A stretch of 64,000 nt of DNA, from positions 14,056,286-14,120,285 of the forward strand of contig NC_051100.1 of assembly GCF_901709675.1 (NCBI RefSeq), written 5' to 3'. This stretch comes from Syngnathus acus (Eukaryota > Chordata > Actinopteri > Syngnathiformes > Syngnathidae). The notes beneath the pieces were generated by a model. The model ran no database searches and had not been told where the DNA came from. It was given only the letters and a program-made list of their open reading frames with translations. Position numbers and translations under genes: made by a program. Positions 39,855 through 51,812 of the stretch are shown here, one piece after another; the first letter of the stretch is position 1, and every line of letters begins with the position of its first letter.

Positions 39855-39927
39855 GTAGCAGCCTCAAACATGGAGTTATCTTTGAGTACATTTTATCTTT
39901 TTTAACCATGTTAATCAGGGATAATGG

Positions 39928-40386
39928 TGTCATGCCGTTATGATTCGTGGGTTGTTGTTGTCTTGTATTTTTTGTTGTATTGTCACTTCCTGTTTTATTT
40001 TGATAAGCAACTCTCCTCTCGTTTCAGATCGTGGGCCCTTCCTCTGTGCGTCTGATTGTCTTCCCTGCTCCTAATTGTGTGCACCTGTGCCCTTACGCTT
40101 CTGTGTGTATTTAGTCAGCGTCTTCCCCTAGTCTTGTGCCAGTGCGTCTTGTCTCGTCAGGTGGACCAGCTATCACGTTAACTGAAAGATACTTTCGAAT
40201 ACCTTGTCTATTTTTGTGAAGAACTCTTTTATTCTCGCTTTGCTCCGAGAATTATTTAGTTATTTTTGCCGCCTTGATTTCCCTCTTCAAGGTATTTTTG
40301 GTTTTTGCCGGCTCTAACCTGTCAAAATTAATTCCTATTTTTTGGTCACTCTGCATCCGAGTCCTCTCCTTGTTCCTAGCCTGACA
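39928..40386 (+). repeat. 5' LTR of the gypsy element
   Basis: 459 bp, TG...CA ends, near-identical to 45301-45739 except for a few substitutions and short indels; the largest is about 20 extra bases near 40160-40190. The insertion is therefore old enough for the LTRs to have diverged slightly. Confidence 0.95.
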
Positions 40387-41260
40387 GTACGCACTGGCCG
40401 GACATGGACTCGGCAGAGTCGGAGCAGCTGACCGCTGCGTTACGCTCCCAGGCATCGCGGCTCGCCCAACACCAGGAGCAAGTGGAGGCTCTGGGTCTTG
40501 GAGTCCAAGGGCTCGCGAAGAGTAAGGAAGATTTCAGAGGGGTGGGGGCTACTCAGGTGGGCCTGCTGAGCAAACAGATGCAGGAGGTTTTCTCGCGTTT
40601 GACCGCGGGATCAGCGGAGGCACCCAGTCCACCAGCTGCCTCCCCTGCGGCCCGTTCTGCCATCGCTCCGATTGCCGTAGTCTCCAGACTGGCTCCTCCT
40701 GAACGCTACTCCGGGGAAACCGAGCTCAGTAGGTCTTTCATTACTGAGTGCGAAATGCATTTTGAGCGTTCTCGAGGTGAATTTCCCACGGATCGCTCCC
40801 GGGTGGCCTTTATGATCTTTATGATTTCCTACCTAACAGGCCCGGGCATGGGCGACCGCCGAATGGGCTAGGGATTCTGACACGTCATTCCCTCCACGCC
40901 TTCATCGAGGCCCTGCGTATGGTGTTCGATCCAATCTCCTCAGACCGGGTGAAGGCTCGGGAGCTATGCCGGCTGACCCAGGGTCGTGAGTCTGTTGGGG
41001 ACTATGCGATCCGCTTCCTCACTCTGGCCGTGGAAAGCGGGTGGAAGCCCACGGCCTTGTATGATATCTTTCTCAGGAGCCTTTCGGGGCCCATCCAAGA
41101 TCAACTCATCCCCATCGACTTCCCCACCGACCTCGACACTCTCATCACCCTAGCCATTCGCACGGATAATCGCCTACAGGAATGGAAGAGGCAGCGCGCA
41201 TCCAGGAACGCACCTGCGCTCTCTCACACATCAGTGGCCGTATCTTCGCTCCTCGGGGCG

Positions 41261-41332
41261 CACCACGTCACGCACCACGTCACGCACCACGTCACGCACC
41301 ACGTCACGCACCACGTCACGCACCACGTCACG
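41261..41332 (+). repeat. 12-bp minisatellite in gypsy gag, six units
   Basis: Six exact units of CACCACGTCACG give a repeated HHVT peptide in gag, just upstream of the zinc knuckle. The unit length keeps the frame, so expansion would be tolerated. Confidence 0.95.
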
Positions 41333-41665
41333 CTGAACCAGACTCAACCATCCCCCAGGATCGAACCCATGCAGTTGGGCAGAGCCCGGTTAACCGAGAA
41401 GGAAAGACAGCGCCGACGCCAGGAGGGTAGATGTTTTTATTGTGGTGCGCAAGGACATATCCTCCCCTCTTGCCCGGTGAAGAAAGACCTGATGGTGAGT
41501 AGTTTTTCTGCCACTAATCAGAAGGTTCGGGACCTACCCATTGGCACTATTACTCACCTAGGAAAAGACCCTGAAATTGGGGTGCTAATAGACTCTGGGG
41601 CCGATGAGAGTTTGATTGACTGGTCATTTGCTCGAAGATTGGGGGTCAAGTCTGAACTGTTAAAC

Positions 41666-42364
41666 CAGTGGTTCCCAAAGTGGGCGGTACCGCCCCCCTG
41701 GGGGCGGTGGAAAGATCTGGGGGGGCGGTGAGGAAGAAAGGGGCGGTAGGGGGGCGGCAGTCGATTTGTACACAACACGCCGCTCTGGCCCAGTCAGATC
41801 CGACAGCATAGACTACAAAAGCAAAAGCTCAGGTTTGTAATTTCAAGCTTGTAATGTTCAGAATTTTATCTTGTAATAAAAACCGCATTCTGGCGGTCAA
41901 CATCATCTTGAGTTCAAGTCAACATGAAATTGGGGACTCGCCAGAACGCGCCGTGTTGTGTTGAGCTGGTTAGGGCAGTGGTCCCCAACCACCGGGCCGC
42001 GGACCGGTACCGGTCCGTGGGTCACTTGGTACCGGGCCGCCAAGCCGCACAGAAATTTTTTTTTTATCGACGATCAATTAATTCAGGTCAAGACACTCGT
42101 CCCGGTCACGTGACATGTTTCCCCAGTCGAGCCCGCAAAGCTACAGTTAAAACTGCTAAAAAATAAATTGGTTTACTAAATACTAAATTGGGTTTTATTT
42201 GTGAAATACACATTTGTGTTTAACCTTTCTCTTTTCAAATTGCAGCAAACCAAATATCAAGAAAGAGGTGTTTGTTTCCATATGTGCCTTGGGGGGGGGG
42301 GGGCGCTAGGAATTCACTGGGGAGCCAAAGGGGGCGCCAGCCTGCAAAAGTTTGGGAACCACTG
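41666..42364. mobile_element. hAT-type MITE inside the gypsy protease
   Basis: Termini CAGTGGTTCCCAAAG and ...TTTGGGAACCACTG are flanked by a perfect 8-bp duplication TGTTAAAC (41658-41665, 42365-42372). 699 bp, non-coding. A second hAT-like terminus, CAGTGGTCCCCAACCACCGG at 41976, marks another insertion nested in it. Confidence 0.94.
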
Positions 42365-45300
42365 TGTTAAACACTACCGTGAAAACTAAGGCGCTCAATG
42401 GAGAAGCTCTTTTTGATATCACTCACATAACTGAGCCCATCACCCTGTTTTTTGACAACCATCATGAGAAATTAAATTTGTATGTAGTAAATTCCCCTAT
42501 GAACCCCCTTATCCTCGGATACCCATGGCTAAAACGGCACAACCCAACCATGGACTGGAAAACCGGAGAGATAAAGGGATGGAGAATACCTTGCAAAATT
42601 TCATGTCTCAATTCTAACCTCCCGATGGCCTCTAAAGGTGAACCTGACCATGTTTATGCTTCCTCCGCCATAGACCCAGTAACCCCAAGCCTGACCGGAG
42701 TGCCAGATTGTTATCACCAACTCGCAGATGTATTCAGTAAGGCCACCTCTCTACCGCCCCATCCTCCATATGATTGCGCTATTGAGCTCTTAGCTCCACC
42801 ATACCCAAGGGGCGGCTTTATTCTCTTTCGGCACCCGAAAAACAGGCCCTGAATGACTATATTGATGCGTCTTTTAAAGCAGGTCTAATTAGACCATCAT
42901 CGTCCCTTGCAGGGGCAGGATTCTTTTTCGTGGACAAGAAAGACGGTACCCTACGCCCCTGCATCAAATCACGATTAAGAACAGATACCCCCTTCCTCTC
43001 ATGACAACCGTTCTTGACCAACTGCAACAAGCTCAGGTGTTTACCAAGCTAGATTTGCGCAACGCATACCACCTAGTGCGCATCCGGGAGGGGGATGAAC
43101 GGAAAACGGGATTTAATACTCTCAGAGGACACTTTGAATATTTAGTGATGCCATTTGGCCTCACCAATGCACCCGCTATATTCCAGGCTATGATTAATGA
43201 CTTACTAGGAGATTTTTTGGATCGTTTTGTGTATGTATATTTGGACGACATTCTCTTCTATTCACCAGATTTAGAGACGTATAAGACTCATGTTAAGTTG
43301 GTATTGCAACGCCTCCTCTATCACCAACTTTATGTCAAGGCCGAAAAGAGCGAGTTCCATGCCAATACTGTATCTTTCCTAGGCTTTATCATAGCCCCTG
43401 GTAAAGTGCAGATGGACCCGGCAAAAGTAAGTGCGGTGACTAACTGCCCTACACGTGATAGCCGCAAAAAGGTGCAGCAATTCCTCGGCTTTGCTAACTT
43501 TTATAGGCGGTTCATCAGAGGCTTCAGCGCCACAGCGGCTCCATTACATGCTCTAACATCCCCTAAGGTTCCATTCTGTTGGACGGCGGAGGCAGCATTC
43601 CAGGAGCTGAAGAGGCGCTTCACCTCCGCTCCAATCCTCAAACCCATCCCACCAGTCTGTGGTGGAGGTTGACGCATCCAACCGGGGAATCTGGGCCATC
43701 CTGTCGCAAAGGGCCCAGACCGACAACAAGCTCCATCCGTGCGCATTCCTGTCCCGACGGCTGACATCCTCAGAGCAGAACTACAATGTGGGGGATCGGG
43801 AGTTGTTGGCTGTCAAATTGTCCCTGGATGAATGGAGACACTGGCTGGAGGGAGCACAGCAACCTTTCGTGGTTTGGACTGATCACAAGAATCTACAGTA
43901 TATTAAGAAAACTAAAAGACTGAATTCTCGCCAGGCTCGTTGGTCCCTGTTTTTTAATCGATTCAATTTCTCTTTGTCTTACAGACCAGGGGCCAAAAAC
44001 ACCAAACCAGACGCACTTTCACGCATGTTCAGTCCGGATCCTGTGGCCACGGAACCAGAACCCATTCTTCCACCTCATTGTGTGGTTGGAGCAGTTACCT
44101 GGTCAATAGAAGACCTGGTGAAGCAAGCCAATGATGACAATCCGCCACCTAGGGGGTGTCCAGGAAAAAGACTATTTGTTCCCCCAGCACTGCGCCCCCC
44201 CAGGTTGTTCATTGGGCACACACATCTCTGCTCGCCTGTCATCCAGGCGTACGAAGGACCATGTATGTGATTCGGCAGCGGTTCTGGTGGCCATCCATGG
44301 AGCCGGATGTCCGAGAATACATTGAAGCCTGCTCCGTCTGTGCCAGAAACAAGAACCCGCACGGAGCCCGTGTGGGTCTGCTGCATCCCCTCCCCATTAC
44401 ATCTCAACCGTGGGACGAGATCTTTATTGACTTTGTTACAGGGCTACCTATGTCTAAGGGAAAAATGACTATTTTAACCGTAGTAGATAGATTTTCCAAA
44501 ATGGCTCATTTCATAGCCCTGCCTAAATTACCTTCGGCCAAGCAAACAGCGGAGGTCATGATGAATCCGATTTTTAGAATTCATGGATTCCCACGTGATA
44601 TCGTCTCGGACAGAGGTCCCCAATTCATATCTAGATTTTGGAAAGAGTTTTGCAAACTTATTGGGGCTACCGTGAGTCTCACATCGGGTTATCACCCGGA
44701 GGCTAATGGCCAGATGGAGCGCATAAACCAACAGCTGGAAACCGGTCTCCGTTGCCTGGTGGCCCAGAACCACTCATCATGGAGTAAGAATCTTACATGG
44801 GTGGAGTACGCCCACAATTCCCTGCCTACTACTGCTACCGGGATGTCTCCCTTCCTGTGCGTGTTTGGTTACCAGCCCCCGGTCTTCCCTGAAACTGAGC
44901 AAAAGTTGTCCGCTCCCGCTGTCATCGCATTTGGTCTGCGGCGCGAGCCACTTTGATCCGCCAAGGGGACAGGGTCAAGAGGATGGCAGACCGCAGGAGA
45001 CGACCGGCACCAGTCTAACCCTTTCCGTGCATCCCACCTTTCATGTCGGAAAGATCAAACCGGCCAAGGACAGTAGAATGGTGCCAGACCCCGAACTGCC
45101 TCCGGCTCTGCGTACAGTAGAGGGGGGGCAGGCTTACACTGTAAAGAAACTATTGGCGATGCGCAGGAGAAGTCGAGGCTGGCAATTTCTTGTGGGGAGG
45201 GTTATGGACCGGAGGAGCGATAATGGGTGCCTACGAGTTTTATTTTGGACAATGATCTGATTACTGATTTTTATGCTGATCATCCTGATGCTCCAGGTTA

Positions 45301-45739
45301 TGTCATGCCGTTATGATTCGTGGGTTGTTGTTGTTGTCTTGTCTTTTTTGTTGTATTGTCACTTCCTGTTTTATTTTGATAAGCAACTCTCCTCTCGTTT
45401 CAGATCGTGGGCCCTTCCTCTGTGCGTCAGTCTGATTGTCTTCCCTGCTCCTAATTGTGTGCACCTGTGCCCTTACCCTTCTGTGTGTATTTAGTCAGTG
45501 TCTTCCCCTTGTCTTGTGCCAGTGCATCTTGTCTCGTCTTGATACTTTCGAATACCTTGTCTATTTTTGTGAAGAACTCTTTTATTCTCGCTTTGCTCCG
45601 AGAATTATTTAGTTATATTTGCCGCCTTGATTTCCCTCTTCAAGGTATTTTTGATTTTTGCCGGCTCGAGCCTGTCAAAATAAATTCCTATTTTTTGGTC
45701 ACTCTGCATCCGAGTCCTCTCCTTGTTCCTAGCCTGACA
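45301..45739 (+). repeat. 3' LTR of the gypsy element
   Basis: 439 bp, starting TGTCATGCC right after GCTCCAGGTTA and ending CCTGACA. It matches the 5' LTR with few differences, including a shorter segment near 45535. Confidence 0.95.
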
Positions 45740-46395
45740 AATGGGAATGTTTTCACCATTTGTTTGTACTTTTTTTGAGAACAAGAAATCTTAAATCTAT
45801 CAAAAGCCAGCATGATGCAAGATTCCTCCCTCCTCATCCATGAAGTCAGATATAGCCCATACTCCTCTAGAGAACCATTCAGAAATAAAAACAGATATTC
45901 TATGAATCAAACTATACCTGTTCCAAATTGGTGTGTTGTGAGGTGTTTGAAAATAAGTCTCCAAAAAAAAAGAACTTGTTGATGAAAGTCTGATAATTGT
46001 AAAGGAAGCATTTCTGGATCATAGTCACATTTCAAAAGGAATCTGATTCCACCTGTTTTTTCAAAGACCAAATTGTGAGAAACCATATTGATTGTGGATT
46101 TTTAAGGAATTGTTTCAACCGATTAGTTTTTAACAAACCATTCATAAACTCAAAATCTATTGCATTACCTCCCCCTTTCTCAGAGGGTCTTGTTAAGTCC
46201 TGTTTTGATATGTAATATTTATTTCTCCAAATAAAATCAAAATTTAGCCTATTAATATTTTTTGTTAATTGAGGAGAGATGGCAAGGGAGTAAGATGGAT
46301 ATATTAACCCGGATAAACTGTCTGTTGTGATTAACATAATTCTACCAAATAATGACAGATCCCTTTGTAGCCACCGATTCAGGGATGCCTTACAC

Positions 46396-46721
46396 CAGGG
46401 GTGTCAAACTCGTTTTTTTCACGTGCCGCATTGTAGTCATAGCTTCTTTCGGAGGGCCATTATGACTGTCAACCCAAATAAATGTATGAGCACCTCATAT
46501 TATAAACAGTAAAAGCTACAAAACAAACTGACAAATAACTCGTTTTCAAATCAGACGAGTAAAAACTGGTCAAATATTAAAAAAAAAAGATATTAAAAGT
46601 GAAGACAATTTGCAATTCTAGTAACGACACACGAATTTGATGCACAATTTGTCTTCGCGGGCCACATAAAATGATGTGGTGGGCCGTATTTGGCCCCCGG
46701 GCCTTGAGTTTGACACCTGTG
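46396..46721. mobile_element. hAT-type MITE (326 bp) in the LINE
   Basis: Termini CAGGGGTGTCAAACTCG and ...GAGTTTGACACCTGTG are flanked by a perfect 8-bp duplication CCTTACAC (46388-46395, 46722-46729). It contains the 'gcgggccacataaaatgatg' segment typical of this fish MITE. It has no coding capacity. Confidence 0.95.
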
Positions 46722-47204
46722 CCTTACACTTATCGATATTATCCTTTATGTTATTCTTTTCCGAAACAATTTTGTCTATCGTGACTAAGACACCTAGATA
46801 TTTGACCTCTCTTTTAACCTGTATCTCATGTAATGAGCTGATAGATTGGTCCTTTAGTGGTAACATTTCACATTTCAATTAACTGGAGTCCAAAAGCTTT
46901 TGAAAAAGTACTAATCACTTGCAATGTTATTGGAATTTGGAGCTCATCCTCAAGAAATATAGTTGTTTCAGCAGCCAACTGACATACTATAATTTGTTCA
47001 TTGTTCAAATGCAGACCTTCAATTGTGGAATTTTTAACCAAAATGGACAAAATCTCTGCCACCATTATAAATAATACAGGGGAGCTTCCACATCCTTGTC
47101 TGATTCCTCATCCTATACTAAATCTCTTACACGTTCCCTGGCCTAAGGACACACAACTATTTATGTCAAAGTAGAGCATACTAATAATATCTTTAAAATA
47201 AATA

Positions 47205-47510
47205 ACAGCTCAGTGGCCTAGTGGTAGAGTGTTCTCCCTGAGACTGGAAGGTTGTGGGTTCAAACCCCGGCCGGGTCATACCAAAGACTATAAAAATGGG
47301 ACCCATTGCCTCCCTGCTTGGCACTCAGCATTAAGGGTTGGAATTGGGGGGTTAGATCACCAAATGATTCCCGAGCGCGGCACCGCTGCTGCTCACTGCT
47401 CCCCTCTCCCCCAGGGGATGGATCAAAATCACACGGTGATGGGTTAAATGCAGAGGACAAATTTCACCACACCCAGATGTGTGTGTGACGATCATTGGGA
47501 CTTTAAAAAA
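47205..47510 (+). mobile_element. tRNA-derived SINE, second family
   Basis: The head has an A box (AGTGGCCTAGTGGTAGAG) and a B box (GGTTCAAACCCC). The body contains 'ctgctgctcactgctcccc', and the 3' end reads 'gtgacgatcattgggacttt' plus an A run. It is not a tRNA gene: there is no acceptor stem or anticodon arm and it has a long unrelated body. Confidence 0.82.
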
Positions 47511-47780
47511 ACAAAAAAAAGTTCCCCAAATCCAAAATAATCAAGTGTTTCAAAAATAAAAGCATGTTCAACAGAGTCAAAGGCCTTGTAAAAATCTAGA
47601 AAGAGTATAAAGCCGTCATCTTCACCACACCCAGATGTGTGTGTGACGATCATTGGGACTTTAAAAAAAAAAAAAAAAGTTCCCCAAATCCAAAATAATC
47701 AAGTGTTTCTAAAATAAAAGCATGTTCAACAGAGTCAAAGGCCTTGTAAAAATCTAGAAAGAGTATAAAGCCGTCATCTT
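47464..47780. repeat. Direct tandem duplication, ~157-bp period
   Basis: The segment from TCACCACACCCAGATGTG through the SINE 3' end and the adjoining LINE sequence to 'aaagccgtcatctt' is repeated at once (copy 2 from about 47621). The differences I saw are in the A run and one further base, so the duplication is recent and postdates the SINE insertion. Confidence 0.9.
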
Positions 47781-47951
47781 CCACTAGATTACTGTAGTCT
47801 GTCAAATCCAATACAAGCCTAATGTTGTTATGAATAACTCTTCCTTTTATAAAGCCTGACTGTGTCTCACTAATGATTTCGGTTATTCCCTCTTTGAGTC
47901 TGTTTGCAATTGCGCCAGAAACAGTCTCTTATCTTTTCCAGGCTTGGGTAT

Positions 47952-49504
47952 TGTCAAACGCGCACTTTTTATTAAAGTGCCTCCGGCTCCCCAGTAACGG
48001 GTTCAATAAGCCGGGGCGAAGGGACTCGTCCGTAGCTGACCACCCGAGTTAAACTAATTCTACCAGAATCAATCTAATTTCTATATGACGCCAACCCCTC
48101 TCAAGTCATCCGACGCGCGAGCCGAGTAACTCAATTCGAGGCGAGTCGTCGAAATGACCGCGCCATAATGATGGCTCCCTTCGGTTGTTTGATGCTGGTA
48201 TTACGTTACGGATATTTTTAGATGTCTTTGTTAAGACCTCAAGGATTCGTTAATTTACTAGAGCGCCCTCGCCCTAGCTGAGCTCAAGATAACTACTTCG
48301 AACCAGATCTGACAATTCCTGATGTTAAGGATTAAAGCTGTCTTCACTTTAAAAAGACTTGAACGGATTTAAAGAATGACTATGATAGGGAAATAAAGAC
48401 ATTTTAAAGTTGTAATTACCGCATATAAAACCATGCTCAACATAGTTAATACGAAATAATCGATACCGAATTAAGGCTTAAGAAGAGATTTAATGATTAA
48501 GCAAGAAAAAGAATTACAAGTCGAAAAAAACAAAAAACAAGACTCACCCACACAGAACAAAAGAGGAGACTAAAGGTCTAAAATCCTATTTGGTTGAACA
48601 AGTCGAGTGATCGGCTCTCCTTTGTTCCAAAATCCGAATTCTGTTTAAAAAAGAGGAAAGGTCTGGCCGTGAGGAGCCTAGCCAAAAAAGTAAAATTGGC
48701 GTCTTCCCCTTTCTGCCCGGAGCGGCTGTCTCCTCTGCCTTCCTATAAGCTTAAAATTTGACAAAGTCCAATTCGAAGACTCAGGAAATTCATCTTAGTA
48801 GATTTTGGTTCAATCTCAAAAAGAATGAAAAATCCATCTTCGTTCTTTTACTCCGGGCAGCGTCACGGCCCTCGCCCTGACCAGGAAGAAGCGCGCCCGC
48901 TCTGTGTCCGGGCAACATATTTATAGGCTTCTGGCATTACCTCATCGTAATATGTAGGTGCACCCCTGGTTGTCTTGGCAACCTTGCTTCAAGCAGCAAT
49001 CACCGGATGCAGATGTTTCCTGTTTTGCTCGTTCTTTCTTTTAGTATTAGCCCTTAATGTCTCCTCTCAACTTAATACATTCAGGTATGGATGGAACCCC
49101 AATATTAAATACAGGTTGGACAAAACATTGCAACATGAATCACATATATCTTGTCTAATAAAGATCAATCTCAACACATAATAGTACTTAACACAATAAT
49201 GGGTTCCTCCAACTTAAACACATATATTGATATTGCTCAAGCTGTTACATCTTAAAATTATGGCATAGCAAACTCATATTCCAAAATTGTGCGTTGCTAC
49301 GTGTTTGAACAGGTCGTGTCCTCCCAATTGCTAACAATTTAATTTATTAGATTTGTTCATTTCCATCAGGTCACCCCTATGTCAAGCTTTAACACCATCT
49401 CCTGGTGAAATTTTGAACTATGACATGTTTTGGGATAGCCAATGTGCCTGGGCCAAATTCAATACCTAATTTTACACCATCTCGTACCACCATGCCACTT
49501 GACA
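47952..49504. mobile_element. 1.55 kb LTR-like insertion in the LINE
   Basis: It begins TGTCAAACG and ends CACTTGACA (TG...CA), with a perfect 4-bp duplication GTAT at 47948-47951 and 49505-49508. Removing it makes the LINE reverse-transcriptase frame continuous (...GVITLI then PKPGKDK). The right 262 bp recur at 2642-2904. No protein motif is visible, so it may be a large solo LTR or a non-autonomous LTR element. Confidence 0.8.
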
Positions 49505-51147
49505 GTATCAAAGTAATTACTCCTTGCTTCATCGTTGTTATTAATTGTTTTCTATCAATACAATCCTGTAAAGCTTCAAATAATAATTTCCTCAAGTTAT
49601 CCCAAAAGTGTTTGTAAAAATTTACCGTGAGCCCATCCGATCCTGGAGTTTTGTTTATCGACATTTTCCCGAGACTCGCATCCAGCTCCTCAATTTTAAG
49701 TTCTGAATCACAGACCTCTTTGTATGAAGAAGTAATTTGTGGGATTAGACGATGATTGTTGTGAAAATGTATTATACAATCCTCTTTTGAAAATTTAGAT
49801 GTGTATGATTCAGAACAGAACGTGTAAACTTATTTTTCTATCATCTTGGAATCCTTGCATTCCTTACCATCCACCAGAAGACCAGTGATAGAGTTTCTTT
49901 GTTGCTGGCTTCTTTCCAAATTGAAAAAATAGGCGGAATTTTTTCACCGGATTCGATCCATTTTGCTCTCGATCTCACAAAAGCTCCCTGTGCCTTATTC
50001 AGATAGAAACGGTCCAACTTACTTTGTACTGCCATAATTCTACTTTTATCTTCCGAAGTTAAATTAATCTTGCTACAAACAAAATGTAACTCTTGCAGTA
50101 GTAATTTCTCTTCCTCTTTGTTTTTAAGTGTTAAAATCTTACCGAATTGTATACTCGTTTCTCTAATCCTGAATTTTAGAAATTCCCATTTATTAATAGT
50201 ACCAATAATTGTGTTATCATGTTCTATTTCCGCAATCACATTTTTTATCTTGTTACAGTACTTCTCATTTTCTAACAATTTGGCATTAAATTTCCAATAG
50301 CCTCTCTGAAACATTTTCTTGATGGCAGGTTCTAAAGTTAACATAATAAGACAGTGATCTGATAAAGGTCCTTTAGACATTGAAACCTTTGTGGTTTGCG
50401 ACGTTATATCGTCAGTGCCCAACCAGTAATCAATTCTGGATTTACAGCTTCCATTCGGTTTAAACCATGAAAATTATTTTATTCCCAAGTTCTTTTCTCT
50501 CAATATATCCCTAAGATTCTTATTCATCATAAACTTATTAATTATCGAATTATATTGGGGTTTCCCAGTTCTCTTGGGCCACCTATCTAGCCACTCGTCC
50601 TGGGTGATGTTCCAGTCTCCTCCGCATATGACTTTCTCAGTTGGATAATGACTTTTAAGTTCACCAATCACCTTTGATAAACTGTTCATCATTTCCTTAT
50701 TTTCAGAGTCATTGCTGTATCCATATACATTCAACAAAATAAAAAATATACCATCAATCTCTGCCACAATTGCCAACCAGCGTCCTGCCTTGTCAGTCCG
50801 ATGTGTGATGACTCCACCACGAAAGTTGTTGAAACAAACGGCCGCTCCTGCAGATCTTGACGAGCCATGGCTGAGCAGGAGTTTGCCTCCCCATTGATTG
50901 GACCAGAACGAAACATCTGCCTCTGTAGAGTGAGTCTCTTGCAAAAAAAGATTTTTGCCCTTTAAAAAACAGAACTATAGCTTTCCTTTTAAGCAGCTCT
51001 CTTAAACCCCGAACATTCAACGAACCAAAAATAGTCCTAACATTAAACATGAATGATAAAAAAACACACACAAACTAAACCGTTAGAAATTTACTTCTAC
51101 CTGGAAGAAAAATAACTCTCAACCTTAGCTCTTAAAGTGCACTAATG

Positions 51148-51348
51148 TCCTCCACCATTAAAGTTTTATATTTTATCCCGACTGCTGTCCACCTTCTCCA
51201 ACACGACGACCTTCTATGTAAACGTAGGGGCCTCGAACGTAGGCCCATCCTCCACCATTAAAGATTCATATTCTATCCCGACTGCTGTTCATCTTCTCCG
51301 ACATGACGTCCTTCTATGTAAGCGTAGGGGCCTCAAAAGTAGGCCCGT
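51148..51348. repeat. Two 100-bp direct repeats
   Basis: Units 51148-51248 and 51249-51348 both start TCCTCCACCATTAAAG and end with 'cctc(g/a)aacgtaggccc'-type sequence, about 90% alike by eye. They lie between the LINE endonuclease and ORF1 remnants, where L1-like elements have an inter-ORF or 5' region. Confidence 0.85.
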
Positions 51349-51812
51349 TTCCCAGCTCCTCTTGCTTGCTCCACCAGCGGCCACTGTCGTTTTCGCTCCT
51401 CCAAGCCTTCTTTCAGTAACATCTCTGCAAAGCATATGTATGCCTTCCGATTTGCAAATCCTAGAATCTTTAGTTCTCTGCCACACCTCATCTCTCACAT
51501 CTCTGTGCAAACAGGATAACAGCTTGCCTTGTGCGGCTGTCTTCTCTTTTCCCCAGCCTGTTAACAACATCTACCGCGAGGTCCATTTTCTCGGTGAGCT
51601 CTGGAACAATTCTTCAGTGTTCGAACCATGAGAATAAAATCATTCTTAGAGAAAAATCTTTTTGAATTCACAATTTGAATATGTAAATTGGAGTGATGTG
51701 TAGTTGTCCTCCTTTAAGTTATGTATTTCAAATAAGTGTAAAGAAATTCACTTCAAAATCTTACATATTTATCCAAGTAAAATCATCTCTAAATATGTTG
51801 ATATGGAAGTAT

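Larger units (their letters stand above)
40404..45260 (+). pseudogene. Gypsy gag-pol, inactivated
   Basis: Gag starts at 40404 (MDSAESEQ), breaks near 40870-40920 by frameshift, and ends with a CCHC knuckle CFYCGAQGHILPSC (near 41430). Protease: LIDSGADESLIDW, cut by the hAT element at 41666. Reverse transcriptase: [28 protein letters not shown] and the YLDD catalytic box near 43237. RNase [15 protein letters not shown] and [15 protein letters not shown]. Integrase: an incomplete zinc-binding part, then Asp in IFIDFVTGLP, SDRGPQF and GQMERINQ as the DDE triad. The end shows STFHVGKIKPA and a chromodomain-like segment YTVKKLLAMRRRSRGWQFLV. Further frame breaks lie near 42850, 43000, 43660, 44200 and 44950. 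Confidence 0.93.
39928..45739 (+). mobile_element. Ty3/gypsy chromovirus-type LTR retrotransposon
   Basis: A complete element bounded by LTRs that begin TGTCATGCC and end CCTGACA, with a perfect 5-bp duplication AATGG at 39923-39927 and 45740-45744. The internal order is gag, protease, reverse transcriptase, RNase H, integrase, chromodomain remnant. Several frameshifts and a nested hAT element break the coding region, so this copy cannot be autonomous. It is inserted in the L1-like LINE. Confidence 0.96.
46730..51071 (-). pseudogene. L1/Tx1-like ORF2 (endonuclease/RT), broken
   Basis: The endonuclease shows LNVRGLRELLKRK, QETHSTEADVSFW, NVYGYSND, ICGGDWNIT and, after a frameshift, LSDHCLIMLTLEP. 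The connector has RSRAKWIESGEKI...FSIWKEASNKE, typical of L1/Tx1. The reverse transcriptase begins TPGSDGLTVNFYKHFW, and its active-site region reads VCQLAAETTIFLED where functional enzymes have the FADDTT motif, so both catalytic aspartates are lost. With several frameshifts and insertions it is dead. It continues in 46337-46032 and 39854-39573. Confidence 0.83.
39108..51650 (-). mobile_element. L1/Tx1-like LINE, decayed and split by insertions
   Basis: One minus-strand LINE can be followed from about 51.6 kb (ORF1 remnants) through the endonuclease (51040-50474), connector (50422-49841), reverse transcriptase (49664-49505, continuing from 47951 to about 46730) and C-terminal part (46337-46032, then 39854-39573) to a T run near 39109, which is its poly(A) tail in this orientation. 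Later insertions split it: gypsy 39928-45739, hAT MITE 46396-46721, SINE about 47205-47510 and an LTR-like element 47952-49504. At the last site the reading frame resumes exactly. Confidence 0.85.

Noticed and set aside
42201-42389. Short frame between gypsy protease and reverse transcriptase
   Set aside because: It lies mostly in the inserted hAT MITE, not in gypsy coding sequence.
47205-47290. tRNA-like A and B boxes that could be a tRNA gene
   Set aside because: No cloverleaf can be completed and a long SINE body follows, so it is a SINE promoter.
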